Positions 25,741 through 35,442 of a DNA stretch of 64,000 bases are shown piece by piece. The translations under genes were made by a program, and so were the position numbers. The stretch lies in contig CALQQB010000009.1 in the NCBI GenBank assembly GCA_943332615.1, positions 1 through 64,000 of the forward strand, read 5' to 3'. Numbering within the stretch: the stretch's first letter is position 1; every line of letters begins with the position of its first letter. This DNA is from Phenylobacterium deserti. GTDB taxonomy: Bacteria; Pseudomonadota; Alphaproteobacteria; Caulobacterales; Caulobacteraceae. Below the pieces are notes generated by a model that did no database searches, was not told the DNA's origin, and saw only the letters and a list, made by a program, of their open reading frames with translations.

Positions 25741-28162
25741 TCAGGCCGCAGCCGTCGCGCCTACCGTCGCGCCCGCCAGCGCCCGCTCCACGGCCTCGTA
25801 CAGTCGCTGGGCCTCGATGGGCTTGGCGACCAAGTCGTCCATGCCGGACTGCAGATATTCCCGGATCTGATGGGACATGGCGTTGGCGGTCAGCGCCACG
25901 ATCGGGGTTCGCGGGCGGCCTTCGGACCGTTCGCGGGTGCGGATCACGGCCGTGGCGGTGGGCCCGTCCATCACCGGCATCTGCACGTCCATCAGGATCA
26001 GGTCCCAGGGCTCCCGCTCCCAGGCCTCAACCGCCTCCCGTCCATCGGCGACCATCACCGGCTCGACGCCAACCTGGGCCAGCAGGGTTCTCAGGACCAA
26101 CTGGTTCATGCTGTTGTCCTCGGCGGCGAGGACGCGAATCGGGCGATCGGTCTCGGCCCGGGGCCGTGGGCTGATCTTTGACGTCTTCTTCGGCTTCGGG
26201 GCCGAAGCGGCCACCTTCGGCAGCGGCAGGGTGACCGTGAAAGTCGAGCCCATGCCCGGCGCGCTGGTCGCCGCGATCTCGCCGCCCATGAGCTCTGCCA
26301 GTTCGCGACAGATCGCCAGGCCCAGGCCCGTACCGCCGAACCGCCGGGTGGTGGTGGCGTCGGCCTGCTGGAACTTCTGGAACAGGCTCTTCAGCTGTGG
26401 CGGCGTCATCCCGATGCCGCTGTCGAACACGGTCAGCAGCAGATTGTTGTTGGCGCGGCCGATGCGTACTTTCACCCCCCCCCTTCTCGGTAAACTTCAG
26501 GGCGTTGGACACCAGGTTCCAGAGGATCTGGCGCACCCGTACCGGATCGCCGATGTAGACACCCTGCGCGGCTCTATCGAGGCTGAGCTCGAAGGCGATC
26601 CCGTTGGTGTCGGCGATGGCCTGGAACGTCGCGTGAACCGTCTTGGCCAGTGAGGCCAGCTCGAACTCGGCCGCCTCCAGGATCAGCTTTCCCGCCTCGA
26701 TCTTCGACAGATCCAGCACATCGTTAAGGATCGCCAGTAGGCTCTCCCCTGACTGATGGATGACGTCCAGCCGCTCCCGCTGGGTCGCCGTCAGGTCCGG
26801 ATCGGCGGCCATTGCCTGGGCCATGCCCAGAACACCGTTCAACGGTGTGCGGATCTCGTGGCTCATGGTCGCCAGGAACGCGCTCTTGGCGTGGTTTGCG
26901 GCCTCTGCCTCTTCCTTGGCCTCGACCAGCGCCCGCTCGGACGACCGGCGCGCGGTGATGTCGCGCATGGCGCCGATCAGCCGCACCGGCTTCCCCGCTT
27001 CGTTCAGGATCAGCTTGGCCGTGCCGGAAGTCCAGATTTCCTGGCCATCGTTACGGATCACCCGATACTCGGGCTCGTAGACGTCGCCGAACTGCTCATG
27101 GCTGGCCCACTGGGCTTGCACTGAGCCCACGTCGCGTCGGTCGATGGTGCTCCAGATGTCGGCGGCCAATTCCCCATAGGTCTTCGTCGTGTCGAAAAAA
27201 GCCCTCTCGTCTCCAACCTTCACCAGTTCTCCGCGAACATAGTCCATCTCGTAGACGTAAAGGTCGGCGATCTCGATCGCCAGGCGCAGGCGCTCTTCGG
27301 AGCGTTCGGACTGCTCCAGAGCTTCGACGATCTGGGTGATGTCATAGGCGGTGATGATCAGTCCGCCGACGGCGCCGTCGTGGTCGTACCACGGCGCCAT
27401 CACCACCTTGACCCAGCCCTGCCTGCCCCCCGGCAGTGGGATCTGCAGCCGCTCCACCTCGTGGCTCATGCCGGTCATGCAGCGCGCGATCCCCTCGCGC
27501 CACGGATCGAACATGTCTGGGCGCAGTTCGAACAGGGTCTTACCGATCACCTGCCGGCCGGACAGTCCACGGCCCTCGATCCACGGCAGGCTCGCGTAGA
27601 GTATGCGCACGTCGCGGTCGAGCAGCACCATCGACAGCGGCATCGCGTTGACGATGGCCTCCATGGTGCGTTCGTAGACGAGGGAGTCGTGGCGGGCCTT
27701 CACTCGCGCCCACTCGTCGGCCAGGAAGTCGGCCAGATCCTGCAGACGCGCAGCCAGCGACCGGTCAAAGGCGCGCGGCGTCAGCCCGGCCACCCACAGG
27801 GCGCCAGGCGTGGAGCCGTCTTCCAGGCGGATCGGCGCACCGGCCAGGAATCGCACACCGGGCGGCCCCGCCACCGAGGGGTCATTGCAGAACCGCGGGT
27901 CTTCCCGGCAGTCCTCGACCCACACCAACTCGCCCAGGCTGACGATCTCCAGTATCGCGGCCGCCTCGCTCTGGACTTTGGCGGCGTTGTCGTCGTCCTT
28001 GGTCCGGCTGCGCCAAAGCTCCGCGCCGTTCACGAGGGAGACCTGAGCGTCCACATCCCCGAAGACGGCCCGTGCGAGGCGCGTGGCGCGATCGAAGATC
28101 GGGCCGGACTCTTCCAGCCCAGGCGGCATCGTGATCGCGCTGGACACCCGCCCCACGGTCAT
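25741..28162 (-). pseudogene. Hybrid sensor histidine kinase broken by a frameshift at a G9 tract
   Basis: Two overlapping frames together encode one kinase of about 805 residues. The first frame holds GAF (about 25-150), two PAS domains (about 165-280 and 290-405, ending DITARRSSE), HisKA (phosphoacceptor His437, [12 protein letters not shown]) and the start of HATPase (Asn551, RQILWNLVSNALKFTEKGG). At bases 26475-26483 nine C's (nine G's in the gene) shift the frame. Dropping one G restores EKGGVKVRIGR and continues with [16 protein letters not shown] and a receiver (RVLAAEDNSMNQ, LILMDVQMPVMDG, Lys in VAKP). Reading through as given yields no complete ATPase or receiver. It could be a sequencing error, a true mutation or phase variation. 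Start 28162 follows GGGAG. Confidence 0.85.
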
Positions 28163-28219
28163 CTTCACTCCCAGGCCACGCCGTTGCAGCCCTGAACGTC
28201 GATCATGCCACGGCCGGGG

Positions 28220-29035
28220 TTAATCCCTTGTTGAGAGACCTGCCTGGCGCAGGGCGGCGAGGTGATGAAAAACGATCCCGCTGGTCGTCGCCACATTGAG
28301 GGAATCGAACCCGCCGGCCATGGCGATCCGCACCGTTTTCGCCCGCCGCAGAATAGCGTCCGGCAGGCCCGGCCCTTCGGCGCCCAGCAGGATCGCCGCG
28401 CGTGCCCCCAGCCGCAGGCCGTCCAGCTCGACCTCACCGCGCGGTGACAGCGCCGCCAGGTCGAAGCCCGCCGCCGCCAGCCGCGCCGCCATCGCCGCGG
28501 CGCTCCCGGCGCGGGCGAACGGCACGGTCAGCGCCGCGCCGACGCTGACCCGGATGGCCTTGCGGTAGAGGGGGTCGCAGCAGGTGTCGTCCAGCAGCAC
28601 CGCATCGGCGCCGAAGGCAGCGGCGTTGCGGAAGATGCCCCCCATGTTGTCGTGGTTGGCCACGCCGACCAGCCCCACCACCAGCGCGCACGCCGGCAGC
28701 CCAGCGATCACCGCGTCCGCCGACCGCACCGGCCGGCGCACCAGCGCAAGTATGCCCCGATGGATCGGGAACCCCACCACCTGGTCCATCGCCTCCTGGC
28801 CCGCGGCATAGACCGGCGTCGCCTCGGGCAGCCCCGCCAGCACCCGGGCCAGGGCGTCGGCGCGCTGGGCGGCGATCAGCACCGAGACGACCGCGCCCGG
28901 ATCGGCGGCGATCGCTTTCTCCAGCACCACCCGACCCTCAGCGATATAGAGCCCGTCCCGTCCCGCCAGATCACGCTCACGCACCGACCGGTAAGGCTCC
29001 AGGCGCGGGTCGTCCGCTGTCTCGATCCTGACCAC
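28220..29035 (-). CDS. SpoU/TrmH-family RNA 2'-O-methyltransferase
   Basis: A 271-residue SPOUT enzyme using S-adenosylmethionine to methylate a ribose in rRNA or tRNA. The family motifs are all present: NHDNMGGIFRNAAAFGADAV (motif 1, from about residue 127), AAILLGAEGPGLPDAILRRA (motif 2) and the knot-forming IAMAGGFDSLNVATTSGI (motif 3). An N-terminal substrate-binding region precedes it (YIAEGRVVLEKAI). The start is GTG at 29035, overlapping by one base the stop of the upstream peptidase gene. The RNA target is not predictable. Confidence 0.93.
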   Translation of the reverse strand: MVRIETADDPRLEPYRSVRERDLAGRDGLYIAEGRVVLEKAIAADPGAVVSVLIAAQRADALARVLAGLPEATPVYAAGQEAMDQVVGFPIHRGILALVRRPVRSADAVIAGLPACALVVGLVGVANHDNMGGIFRNAAAFGADAVLLDDTCCDPLYRKAIRVSVGAALTVPFARAGSAAAMAARLAAAGFDLAALSPRGEVELDGLRLGARAAILLGAEGPGLPDAILRRAKTVRIAMAGGFDSLNVATTSGIVFHHLAALRQAGLSTRD

Positions 29036-31185
29036 TACCAGATCTTCACCCGCTGGTCGGGCGTCAGGTACAGCTTCTGGCCGGGCTTCACCTCGAACGC
29101 CGCATACCAGGCGTCCAGGTTGCGCACGGTCAGCGCCCGGTAGGGGGCGTTGGCGTGGACGTCGGTCACGATTTGCCGCCGCAGCGCCGCGTTGCGGAAC
29201 TTGGAGCGATAGTTCTGCGCCCAGCCTAGGAACACCCGCTGGTCCGCCGTGAACCCCTCGATCACCGGCGCCGGCGCGCCCTTCAGCGACAGGCGGTAGG
29301 CGTCATAGGCCGTGGCCAGCCCCGCCACGTCGGCGATGTTCTCGCTGGAGGTTTGCTGGCCGTTGATGTGCAGTCCCGGCAGCGGCTCATAGGCGCTGTA
29401 CTGGTCGGCCAGCTTCTTCGCCTCCGCCTTGAAGTGCGCCATGTCGTCCAGCGTCCACCAGTTCTTCATGTTGCCGTTCAAATCGAACAGCGCCCCGATA
29501 TCGTCGAAGCCGTGGCTCACCTCGTGGCCCAGCACCCCGCCGACCGCGCCATAGTTCACGGCGGCATCGGCATTGGGGTCGAAGAAGGTCGGGGCCAGGA
29601 TCGCCGCCGGGAAGGTCACAGAGTTCTGGCTCGGGGCGAACAGGGCGTTAACGGTCTGCGGGGTCATGAACCACTCGCCCCGGTCGACGGGCTGGCCCAG
29701 CTTGGCGACGTTGCGGCGATACTCGAACAGGCCCGCGCGCTGCCAGTTGCCGTATGCGTCGCCCGCAACCACCGACAGGCCGGAATAGTCACGCCACTTG
29801 TCGGGATAGCCCACCATGACGTGGAAGTTGGCCAGCTTGCGCTTGGCCTGCACCTTGGTCTCGGCGCTCATCCACTCAACCCGGTCCAGCCGCAGCGCGA
29901 ACGCTTTCAGGACATTGTCGGCCATCTCCTGCGCCTGGGCCTTGGCTTGCGGTGGGAAATGGCGCTCGACGTAGAGCTTGCCGATCGCCTCACCCAGAGC
30001 GCCCGAGGTGGCATCGACGCCGCGCTTCCACCGCTCCCGCTGCTGCGGGGTGCCGCTCAGGGCCTGGCCATTAAAGGCGAAGCTCTCGTCAATGAAGGCC
30101 TTCGGTAGATAGCCCGCCGCGCGCTCGACGGTGTGGAACGCGAGGTAATCCTTCCAGGTCTGCAGCGGCTGCGCGCCGGCCAGCTTCGAGATTCCCGCGA
30201 TCGCGCCCGCCTGCCAGGCGCCGAACCGCGGCTGGTCGGCCATCCCGGCCGCCGTCAGGAACGCCTCCCAGTCCAGGCCGGGCGCCTTCCTGGCCAGCTC
30301 GTCGCCCCGCCAGACGGTATTGCCCTTAGGCACGTCGGACGTCTCGTCCACCGAGACGTGGACCTTGGCGATCGCCACCTCCAGCGCCATCACCCGCGCC
30401 GCCCGCGCCTCAGGCTCGGTGAAGCCGGCCAGTGCCAACATCCTGGCGACGTGGGCCTGGTATTTGGTCCGCAGCTCCCCATAGCGGGGGCTGGCGCCCA
30501 GATAGTACTCGCGGTCCGGCATCCCGAGCCCGCCCTGCATCAGGTAGGCCCGGTACTTGGTGGTATCGATCAGGTCCTCAGCCACCCACAGGCCCAGAAT
30601 CCGGTCGGTGTAGTAGTTGGTGGCGTTCAGCACATCGACGTCGGCGCGAATCTGCCCACCCAAGACGGCCGACAGATCCTTGCGCGTCCTGATCGCCGCG
30701 ATCCGCTCCAGTTCGGGCTTGAGCGGGGCCGCGCCTAATTGCTCGATCCGCGCGTCATCCATGAAGCTGGCGAAGTAGTCGCCAATCTTGCGGGCCTCCG
30801 AGCCCTCGGGCCCCCGCGACTTTGTAGAATCCTCGATGATCTCGCGGATCCGAGCCGAGGTTTTCTCGGCGATCATAACGAAACTGCCCACGCTGGAGCG
30901 GTCGGCCGGGATCTCCGTGCGGTCCACCCACTTGCCGACGGCGTAGCGGAAGAAGTCGTCACCGGCCGCGGCCGAGGTATCCATCCCCGAGACCTCGAAT
31001 CCGAACATCCCCACCTCGGGCGTCGGTTTGGACGGGACCGGCTGTGGCGGCGACGGCGCCTCGACGACCGCCGGAGCCGGCAGCCGGGGTGGCGCCTCCC
31101 GGGTTGTCGTCGCGCAGGCTGAAACGAGCATGGCGGCCGAGGCGGTGGCCAGCAGGCGGCCAGTCAGACGCGGGCAAACTCTCAT
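29035..31185 (-). CDS. M13 (neprilysin/PepO-like) zinc metallopeptidase, lipoprotein
   Basis: A 716-residue endopeptidase of family M13, probably periplasmic or membrane-anchored. The N-terminus has a hydrophobic signal ending LVSAC, a lipobox. The M13_N domain follows, and the C-terminal catalytic part has VLGHEVSHGFDD, whose HExxH supplies two zinc ligands and the catalytic Glu, plus ENIADVAG, the ExxxD third-ligand motif. The C-terminus ends VKIW, reminiscent of the conserved CxxW end of the family. Start at 31185 (MRVCPRLTG) is preferred because the signal peptide begins there. It is followed by a coupled RNA methyltransferase gene. Confidence 0.93.
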   Translation of the reverse strand: MRVCPRLTGRLLATASAAMLVSACATTTREAPPRLPAPAVVEAPSPPQPVPSKPTPEVGMFGFEVSGMDTSAAAGDDFFRYAVGKWVDRTEIPADRSSVGSFVMIAEKTSARIREIIEDSTKSRGPEGSEARKIGDYFASFMDDARIEQLGAAPLKPELERIAAIRTRKDLSAVLGGQIRADVDVLNATNYYTDRILGLWVAEDLIDTTKYRAYLMQGGLGMPDREYYLGASPRYGELRTKYQAHVARMLALAGFTEPEARAARVMALEVAIAKVHVSVDETSDVPKGNTVWRGDELARKAPGLDWEAFLTAAGMADQPRFGAWQAGAIAGISKLAGAQPLQTWKDYLAFHTVERAAGYLPKAFIDESFAFNGQALSGTPQQRERWKRGVDATSGALGEAIGKLYVERHFPPQAKAQAQEMADNVLKAFALRLDRVEWMSAETKVQAKRKLANFHVMVGYPDKWRDYSGLSVVAGDAYGNWQRAGLFEYRRNVAKLGQPVDRGEWFMTPQTVNALFAPSQNSVTFPAAILAPTFFDPNADAAVNYGAVGGVLGHEVSHGFDDIGALFDLNGNMKNWWTLDDMAHFKAEAKKLADQYSAYEPLPGLHINGQQTSSENIADVAGLATAYDAYRLSLKGAPAPVIEGFTADQRVFLGWAQNYRSKFRNAALRRQIVTDVHANAPYRALTVRNLDAWYAAFEVKPGQKLYLTPDQRVKIW

Positions 31186-31288
31186 ATGCGGACAAACTCC
31201 CTCTGGCGCGGCCGATCCGCCACGCATGATTTTGCCGGTTCTTACAACCTAGGCGGCATATGGCGAGCGCCGTCGCCGCACTTTTCGA

Positions 31289-32107
31289 TCATTGATCCTC
31301 CGGACGCTCCCTAACGCGCACGATTACAGACTGGCTGGCCGTGGCCATCAGCTCCCCGCCCTGGCTGTAGAGGAACATCGTCCCGTGAGCGAAACCGCCG
31401 TGCACGCCCAGAATCCGGATGTCGCAAAGCACCCAGTCGGTCGGCACGATGCGACGGATGCGGAGCGTGTTGTCCAGGCTGTTACCGCCGGCGTTCTTGC
31501 CCAGCGCATTCCCGATACCCGAAGGCACGAAGTCGGCCATGATAGCCAGCATGGTCGCGTCGATTGCAAAATCTCCGCGAGGCCGCGCCCACAGCAGGGT
31601 GCGGCCGTCAGCCTCTGGATTGCCCTCGCGGTCCTTGCCGTAGCGGCCCCTGACGACCCGCACCTCCATGCGGCTGTGCAGGCCAACGTCCGAGCCGCGC
31701 CAGTGCTCGGCCGCGTCGCAATCCTCCGGCGGCGGCGCGTCGGGACGGTCGGTCCACTGCCCGGAGTAGGGGCTGTCGCGCTGGCCCAGCGCGGCGTTAA
31801 CGGTGATGATTTCCTTGTCATCGACATGGCTTACCACCCGCGCCTGGGTGTTGTATTTGCCCTCAACCGGCGTCCAGACATCGATGTCCACCACGCTGCC
31901 AGGCCGCGCATAGTTCAGGTACTGCGCGGTGGCCCAGATCAGCGGGCGTTGGCAGGTGCGCTCCATGGCAGCCACCGCCGAGGCCATGCCGATCCCGCCG
32001 AACATGAATGCGTTTCCCGGCGGTCCCACGCAGATTCCAGGCTCCACGGGCAGGAACCAACGGTGCGGGTTGTGCGTCGCGCGCAGGTCGAAGAAGAGCT
32101 TTTCCAT
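31289..32107 (-). CDS. Acyl-CoA thioesterase-like protein (double hotdog)
   Basis: A 272-residue protein resembling TesB/ACOT8-type thioesterases that hydrolyse acyl-CoA to free acid and CoA. Features visible are HNPHRWFLPVEPGICVGPPG near the N-terminus, WATAQYLNYARPGSVVDIDV (first hotdog helix and strand), and a second hotdog with DATMLAIMADFVPSG and NSLDNTLRIRR, matching the D-x-x-x...D-x-T/S pattern of the second domain. Start MEKLFFDLRAT at 32107 was chosen because the upstream 31 codons look non-coding. It is a monocistronic gene 180 bp after the peptidase promoter region. Substrate length unknown. Confidence 0.82.
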   Translation of the reverse strand: MEKLFFDLRATHNPHRWFLPVEPGICVGPPGNAFMFGGIGMASAVAAMERTCQRPLIWATAQYLNYARPGSVVDIDVWTPVEGKYNTQARVVSHVDDKEIITVNAALGQRDSPYSGQWTDRPDAPPPEDCDAAEHWRGSDVGLHSRMEVRVVRGRYGKDREGNPEADGRTLLWARPRGDFAIDATMLAIMADFVPSGIGNALGKNAGGNSLDNTLRIRRIVPTDWVLCDIRILGVHGGFAHGTMFLYSQGGELMATASQSVIVRVRERPEDQ

Positions 32108-32260
32108 CAGCGCCTGAGAAACCCTGTCCGGCCGGCGGGCGCAAGGCCGAGCTGGCGGTCGAAGGTTGCGAGAACACCCGCCTGGCGCGAAGTCGATCAC
32201 GCCCTCCTAACCACACCGATTAAGCTCGAAGTGACAGCCCCCGTTTACGGTGATCGCGGG

Positions 32261-32662
32261 ATGACGGAACTTCGACTCTACCTCTCGGGTGCGAGAAGCC
32301 TGCCACGGTCGCTCTATGTGGCGGCGGCCGTCGCCATTGGCGCGCTGGTCCTCGTCGTGTCGCTGACCCCGATCACCGAGCCCTTCATCGCGCGAATGCT
32401 GCTGTTCTACGGCGGGACCCTGGCGGCCTACGCCCTGATGCCGTTCGTGCGGCGGGACGACATCCCCCTCGTGGCCGCATGGGTGGTGCTGCTGTCTGAG
32501 CTGGCCCCCTGCATCGCGGGCCAGCTGATCTCCCCCGGCAAGGTGACCGCCGACGCCTTGGGCGTGGCGATGGCCGCCGGCCCCATCTACGTCGCCCGCT
32601 TCCGCCAGATCCGCCAGGGCGACATCCGTCCTGCCGGCCGCCGGGCCACCGACCACACCTGA
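32261..32662 (+). CDS. Small membrane protein of unknown function
   Basis: A 133-residue protein beginning MTELRLYLSGARSLPRSLYV. Three or four hydrophobic segments follow (AAAVAIGALVLVVSL, MLLFYGGTLAAYALMPF, VAAWVVLLSELAPCIAGQL, ALGVAMAAGPIYVA). The C-terminus is basic and hydrophilic. No family is recognised with certainty. No strong Shine-Dalgarno is seen (GATCGCGGG precedes the ATG). It ends 5 bp before the end of the converging crotonase gene. Confidence 0.6.
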   Translation: MTELRLYLSGARSLPRSLYVAAAVAIGALVLVVSLTPITEPFIARMLLFYGGTLAAYALMPFVRRDDIPLVAAWVVLLSELAPCIAGQLISPGKVTADALGVAMAAGPIYVARFRQIRQGDIRPAGRRATDHT

Positions 32663-32667
32663 AGTCC

Positions 32668-33420
32668 TCAGCTCCGCGTAAACACCGGGTCCTTGCGCTC
32701 GCGAAAGGCCGCCACTGCCGCCTTGTGGTCGTTGGAGCGCCGCAGCACGCGGAGTTCCGGAGCCTGCATCGCGTTGGCCTCGTCCGGCGACAGGTCCGGC
32801 GCGCGGTTGGCGGTGCGCTTGGTGGCCTCAACCGACAGCGGCGCGCGGCTGGCAATCCGCTCGGCCAGGGTGATGGCCGCGGCCCGCAGATCCTCCGGTG
32901 CATGCAGCCCCGTCACCAGCCCATAGTGCTCGGCCATCGTCGCGTCATGCGGCGAGCCGGTCAGCAGCATCGCCTTGGCGCGGCTCACCCCGATCAGTCG
33001 CGGCAGCCGGTAGGTGGACGCCATCAGCCCCACGTTGACCCCGGCGCAGACGAACTTCGCCTCGGTCGAGGCAATCCGGATGTCGCAGCACAGCGCCAGC
33101 TCGAACCCGCCGCCGACGCACCAGCCGTTCACCGCCGCCACCACCGGAACCCGCGTCGCCTCCAACCGGTCCAGCAGCCGCCCGAACCCGGCCAGGTCCT
33201 CGCCCTTCGGTCCCACGCTCTTCAGGTCGTCGCCTGCACAGAACGACCGCCCCCGCCCGGTGACGATCAGGCAGCGCAGCGCATCGTGGGTCTCCACCTG
33301 ATCCAGCGCCGCCATGAAGGTCTCGCGCATCTGCACGCCCAGCGGGTTCATAGGCGGGTTGTCGATCTCCAGTAGCATCACCGCCGGGCTGATCGTCTCG
33401 ACATGCACCGTCCCGCTCAC
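32668..33420 (-). CDS. Enoyl-CoA hydratase/isomerase (crotonase) family protein
   Basis: A 250-residue crotonase. Oxyanion-hole segments are clear: GRGRSFCAGDDLK (about 53-65) and NGWCVGGGFELALCCDIRIAS (about 100-118). The two catalytic Glu residues of typical enoyl-CoA hydratase are not evident where AGVNVGLMASTYRLP occurs, so it may be a hydratase, isomerase or another crotonase activity. GTG start at 33420, overlapping the stop of the CoA-transferase gene by 4 bp (GTGA). It is the last gene of a four-gene operon (ligase, SDR, CoA-transferase, crotonase). Confidence 0.92.
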   Translation of the reverse strand: MSGTVHVETISPAVMLLEIDNPPMNPLGVQMRETFMAALDQVETHDALRCLIVTGRGRSFCAGDDLKSVGPKGEDLAGFGRLLDRLEATRVPVVAAVNGWCVGGGFELALCCDIRIASTEAKFVCAGVNVGLMASTYRLPRLIGVSRAKAMLLTGSPHDATMAEHYGLVTGLHAPEDLRAAAITLAERIASRAPLSVEATKRTANRAPDLSPDEANAMQAPELRVLRRSNDHKAAVAAFRERKDPVFTRS

Positions 33421-34625
33421 TGGGTCGTCTCCTTGCGTTCCGTGGCCGCTGCGCCATCGGCCAGCAGGTTCTCGATCTCGTCGGCGGAATATCCGGCCTC
33501 GGCCAGCACCTCGCGGGTGTGTTCCCCCACCTCGCCCGGGCCCCGGGCCAGGTGGACGGGCGTGTCATGCAGCTTGATCGGCGTCTTCACGAACCGCCGC
33601 CCACCGGCCTCACCCATGAGGCCGCGCGCCCTGATCTGGGGATCGTCCCAGGCCTGGGCGATGGTGTTCAGCGGGCCGGCCGGCACGCCCACCGCCTCGA
33701 ACCGCGGCAGCCAGTTGGCCGTGGAGTCGCCGGCCAGCACCGCCTCGATCCGCGCCTGTAGCGCGTCGCGGTTCTTCATGCGGGCGCCGGGCGAGTTGTA
33801 GTCGGCGTCGTCCAGCAGCCCGGGCTCGCCCAGCGCTTCGCAGAACCGCTTCCAGAGGCGCTGGCTGTTCACGCCCACCACGATGTGGCTGTCGGCCGTC
33901 TTCAGGGGCTCATAGGGCGCGGCCAGCCGATGGCGGGCGCCGTTACGCTGCGCTACCTCGCCGGTCGACAGGTACATGCCGGTCTCCCAGATCGTGTAGG
34001 CCAGCGCCGACTCCAGCAGCGAGGTCTCCACGTGCTGGCCCTTGCCCGTGGCGTGCCGGCTCTGCAGCGCCGCCAGCACCCCCACCGCGCCGAACACCCC
34101 GGCGTTGAGATCGGAGATCGGCACCGCCGTCGAGCAGGGCTTGTCGCTCCCCGCCTCGCCCACGAAGCTCATGATCCCGCTCATCGCCTGGGTGACCAGG
34201 TCGAAGCCGCCGCGTTCGCGATACGGTCCGTCCAGGCCGAACCCCGACACCGAGCAATAGACCAGCCGCGGGTTGATCGCCGACAGCCGGTCATAGCCCA
34301 GGCCCATGCGCTCCATCGATCCCGGCCGGTAGTTCTCCACGAAGACGTCAGCCGTCAGGGCCAGCTTGCGCACCACATCGGCGCCCCGCGCGGTGCTGAG
34401 GTCGAGCGCGATGGTCCGCTTGTTGCGGTTGACGTAGTCGAAGGCGCGGAACCCACCGCCCGCGCCCCGCATGCCCCGCGTCGATTCCCCCGCCGGCGGC
34501 TCGATCTTGACGACGTCGGCGCCCAGGTCGGCCAGCACCATCGAGCAATAGGCGCCGGCGATGACGTGGGTGCAGTCCAGGACCTTGAGGCCAGCCAAAG
34601 CCCCCTTGGACAGCGCACCCGCCAT
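33417..34625 (-). CDS. CaiB/BaiF family (class III) CoA-transferase
   Basis: A 402-residue CoA-transferase. VLDCTHVIAGAYCSMVLADLGADVVKIE, NRNKRTIALDLSTARG and FVENYRPGSMERMGLGYDRL are family hallmarks; VYCSVSGFGLDGPYRERGGFDL holds the catalytic-Asp region. It would move CoA onto a carboxylate in the same pathway as the flanking acyl-CoA ligase and crotonase. Its ATG overlaps the upstream SDR stop by one base (TAATG) and its stop overlaps the crotonase start, indicating tight coupling. Substrate unknown. Confidence 0.93.
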   Translation of the reverse strand: MAGALSKGALAGLKVLDCTHVIAGAYCSMVLADLGADVVKIEPPAGESTRGMRGAGGGFRAFDYVNRNKRTIALDLSTARGADVVRKLALTADVFVENYRPGSMERMGLGYDRLSAINPRLVYCSVSGFGLDGPYRERGGFDLVTQAMSGIMSFVGEAGSDKPCSTAVPISDLNAGVFGAVGVLAALQSRHATGKGQHVETSLLESALAYTIWETGMYLSTGEVAQRNGARHRLAAPYEPLKTADSHIVVGVNSQRLWKRFCEALGEPGLLDDADYNSPGARMKNRDALQARIEAVLAGDSTANWLPRFEAVGVPAGPLNTIAQAWDDPQIRARGLMGEAGGRRFVKTPIKLHDTPVHLARGPGEVGEHTREVLAEAGYSADEIENLLADGAAATERKETTQ

Positions 34626-35395
34626 TAGAAATTGGCCCGCCGCGAGATCGCCCCGTCGACCACCATGTTGATGCCCGTGGTGAAGGCCGAGCGCGGGCTG
34701 GCCAGGAACACCGTCGCCGCCGCCACCTCCTCCGGGGTCGCCATGCGGCCGGTCGGGTTGCGCTTCAGCATCTGTTCGAAGAAGGCCGGCGCCGCCTGCT
34801 TGACGTTACCCCAGACCCCGCCCTCGAAGAACACCGTCCCCGGGGAGACGACGTTGCAGCGAACGTGTTTCGGCGCCCCCTGTCGCGCCACGCCCTTGGC
34901 GAAGTGGATCTGGGCCGCCTTCATGGCGCCGTAGCAGTTGGGGTCGTCGGTCTCGGCCGCCGACACCGACGAGGTGATCAGGAACGCCGCGTCGCCCTTG
35001 ATCTCGCCCGCCTTCTCCAGGAAGGGCCGGGCCGCCTCGAAGGTGCGCACCGCGCCCATCATGTCGATGTCGAACATCGCCTTCCAGGCGTCCTCGGCAT
35101 TGCCCTGCACCAGGGCCGAGGCATTGGACACCAGGATGTCGATGCCGCCCAGGGTCTCGCCCGCCTTGGTGATGAAGGCCTTCAGCGCCGGGCCGTCGGC
35201 GATGTCCACGACCTGCCCGAACGCCTTGACTCCCTTGGCCTCCAGCGCCCTCGCCGTCTCGGCCACCTGGTCGGCGTTGCGCGCGCAGATCGCCACATTG
35301 GCGCCCTCGTCAGCGAAGCACTCGGCGATCGCCCGCCCGATTCCCCGCGTCGCCCCGGTCACCACCGCCGTCTTGCCCTTGAGTTGCAGGTCCAT
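34625..35395 (-). CDS. Short-chain dehydrogenase/reductase
   Basis: A 256-residue classical SDR. TGATRGIGRAIAECF (residues 14-28) is the NAD(P)-binding motif, LVSNASALVQG replaces the usual NNAG as NAS, and the catalytic Ser is in TSSVSAAETDD, with YGAMK supplying Tyr and Lys. It probably oxidises or reduces a hydroxyacyl-CoA or related intermediate of the operon. It lies 47 bp downstream of the acyl-CoA ligase gene and overlaps the CoA-transferase gene by one base. Confidence 0.93.
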   Translation of the reverse strand: MDLQLKGKTAVVTGATRGIGRAIAECFADEGANVAICARNADQVAETARALEAKGVKAFGQVVDIADGPALKAFITKAGETLGGIDILVSNASALVQGNAEDAWKAMFDIDMMGAVRTFEAARPFLEKAGEIKGDAAFLITSSVSAAETDDPNCYGAMKAAQIHFAKGVARQGAPKHVRCNVVSPGTVFFEGGVWGNVKQAAPAFFEQMLKRNPTGRMATPEEVAAATVFLASPRSAFTTGINMVVDGAISRRANF

Positions 35396-35442
35396 CGCGC
35401 GTCATCCTTCTGATCTGGTTGGCGGCGACCCTGCCCGAAGAC

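Noticed and set aside
26475..26483. Programmed frameshifting in the hybrid kinase
   Set aside because: The tract is a plain G9 run without a recognisable slippery heptamer context or stimulatory structure that I can see; a mutation, error or phase variation is simpler.
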